Shown piece by piece: positions 39,964-41,064 of a stretch of DNA of 41,064 nucleotides. Source of the stretch: CAZART01 sp964487555 (GTDB lineage Bacteria; Bacteroidota; Rhodothermia; Rhodothermales; VXPQ01). Below the pieces are notes generated by a model. The model made no database searches and was not told the origin of the DNA. It saw only the letters and a list, made by a program, of their open reading frames with translations. Both the position numbers and the translations under genes were made by a program. Numbering within the stretch: the first letter of the stretch is position 1; every line of letters begins with the position of its first letter. The DNA is taken from NCBI GenBank assembly GCA_964487555.1, contig CAZART010000041.1, positions 1 to 41,064 of the forward strand, in the 5' to 3' direction.

Positions 39964-41064
39964 TCATGCGGCTGCGAGGCGCAGGCCTTTCGGGACGACG
40001 AAGCGCTCGGCGATCTCGAAGAGACCTTGCGCCGCAAGGGCGAGGAGGGCGGCGGGGATTGCCCCTTCGAGGATGAGCCCGACGTCGTCGAGGCGGATTC
40101 CGGTGAGGATGGGCTGGCCGTAGCCGCCGGCCCCGATGAGCGCTCCGAGTGTGGCCGTGCCGATGTTGATGACGGCGGAGGTCTTGATGCCGGCCAGAAT
40201 GGTGCGGGAGGCGAGCGGGAGCTCGATTTTTCGCAGGCGGGCCTGCGTGGTCAGTCCGAGCGCATCGGCCGATTCGATGAGCTCGGGTGCGATGCTCTTG
40301 AGGCCGGCGTGGGTGTTGCGCACGATGGGGAGGAGGCTGTAAAGGAAGAGGGCTACAATTGCGGGCGGCCCGCCGATGCCCATCAGCGGGATCATGAAGA
40401 CGAGGAGGGCGAGGGCCGGGATCGTGTAGATCACGCCGACGGTGCCGAGAATGACCTGTCCGGCCCGGTCGTAGCGGGCCGCGGCGATGCCGAGTGGAAT
40501 CGAGAGGAGGATGGCGGCGAGTAGTGAAATGCCGACCAGCCACAGATGCTCTCTCGTGTGGTGCAGGACGCGCTGGAGGCGGCCGGTTGTTTGCGTCCGG
40601 CCGGTTTGAAGACCGAGTTTAGCCTGAAGGAATTCGGCCGCGACGCGGGCCTCGGAGATTCGCTCTATCTTGGCTTGCGCGTTCATGCGGATCATCGCGG
40701 CTTCGTCGATGGATCCCTCGAGTCGCTCGAGGGCCGCGATCGCGGGCGGCGGCAGGTCGAGCCGGTAGAGGTACACGGCCTCGTAATCGGGGAAGAATCG
40801 GCGATCGTCCTCCAGCACGCGCAGGTCATAGTACTCGATCTCGGCGTCGGTCGAATACAGGTCGGTGACGTCGATCGATCCGGCGGCGACGCCGCGGTAG
40901 GCGAGGTCGTGATCGAGGCCGCGGACGCTTCCGTGCGGGAGGTCGTACGCAGCCCGGAGGCCCGGCCAGCCGTCCTCGCGATCCATGAACTCGTTCGAGA
41001 ATGCGAGGGTGAGTTCGGGGTGGTCGCGGAGATCGGTGACGGTGCGTATGTCAAGTCTATCGGC
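39964..41064 (-). CDS. Glycine betaine-type ABC transporter, binding domain fused to permease (5' end outside window)
   Basis: The frame is open to the window edge, so the N-terminus is missing; 366 residues are visible. The first ~130 (IRTVTDLRDHPELTLAFSNEF, GSIDVTDLYSTDAEIEYYDLRVLEDD, YEAVYLYRLDLP) match the second lobe of OpuAC-type compatible-solute binding proteins. The rest is a BPD-type permease with five to six helices and the EAA-like loop ELIESADALGLTTQARLRKIELPLASRTILAGIK. So binding protein precedes permease in one chain, the reverse of the OpuABC order. It probably imports betaine, choline or a similar solute. The ATPase must lie outside. Its 3' end is tandemly duplicated. Confidence 0.88.
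   Translation of the reverse strand, partial: ADRLDIRTVTDLRDHPELTLAFSNEFMDREDGWPGLRAAYDLPHGSVRGLDHDLAYRGVAAGSIDVTDLYSTDAEIEYYDLRVLEDDRRFFPDYEAVYLYRLDLPPPAIAALERLEGSIDEAAMIRMNAQAKIERISEARVAAEFLQAKLGLQTGRTQTTGRLQRVLHHTREHLWLVGISLLAAILLSIPLGIAAARYDRAGQVILGTVGVIYTIPALALLVFMIPLMGIGGPPAIVALFLYSLLPIVRNTHAGLKSIAPELIESADALGLTTQARLRKIELPLASRTILAGIKTSAVINIGTATLGALIGAGGYGQPILTGIRLDDVGLILEGAIPAALLALAAQGLFEIAERFVVPKGLRLAAA

Noticed and set aside
1..41064. tRNA, rRNA, insertion sequences, prophage or defence genes
   Set aside because: I looked for T-loop sequence GGTTCGA, transposase or integrase motifs and phage proteins and found none; no flanking inverted repeats of insertion-sequence type.

Overview
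The window looks like a chromosomal stretch from a GC-rich Bacteroidota-type bacterium, most likely of the Rhodothermia/Salinibacter neighbourhood. Pointers are a secreted metalloprotease with a type IX secretion (Por) C-terminal sorting domain, many small lipoproteins, a PLDc_N lipoprotein, a Bacteroidota-style MnmA and an mlaE-mlaF-mlaD set with no mlaC or mlaB beside it. This assignment is an inference. Four runs of exactly 100 N show that the sequence is a scaffolded draft. At one gap the same 55 bases stand on both sides, so that gap may not be real.

Layout. 1-5.9 kb: end of an ABC solute-binding protein, a membrane coiled-coil protein, a PhoU-like protein with a Na/Pi cotransporter, a HAD phosphatase, an ENPP-type phosphodiesterase lipoprotein and a PLDc_N lipoprotein. 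6.2-11.9 kb: dusB, then a leftward unit mlaE-mlaF-mlaD-HD hydrolase-DUF445. 12.3-16 kb: radA, facing a CoA-binding protein overlapped by O-acetylhomoserine sulfhydrylase (metY). 16.5-20 kb: an ECF sigma factor, a probable anti-sigma factor and two paralogous exported coiled-coil proteins, closed by a clean terminator. 20.2-25.7 kb: N-acetylmuramoyl-L-alanine amidase, apt, a lipoprotein, RidA, an atypical SDR, mnmA and a small lipoprotein. 25.9-28.5 kb: an unknown protein and two convergent OmpR-type response regulators without kinases. 28.6-41 kb: PIG-L deacetylase, a CPA2 antiporter, class II DAHP synthase, the secreted metalloprotease, an NCS2 purine permease, an M32 carboxypeptidase and a fused glycine-betaine-type binding protein/permease cut by the window end.

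Most genes are housekeeping or envelope functions. I see no prophage, insertion sequence, CRISPR array, tRNA or rRNA. The unusual feature is between the genes: an abundance of degenerate tandem repeats, several of which are copies of the 3' end of the neighbouring gene, sometimes including the stop codon. Clear cases follow the PLDc_N gene, dusB, radA, mnmA, DAHP synthase and the fused permease. Another set has a 20-22 bp period, including a perfect-period 12 x 20 bp array between the two response regulators. All four assembly gaps fall in or beside repeat-like intergenic DNA. Together these suggest an active process that grows minisatellites from gene tails, and it is the strongest candidate here for something undescribed.
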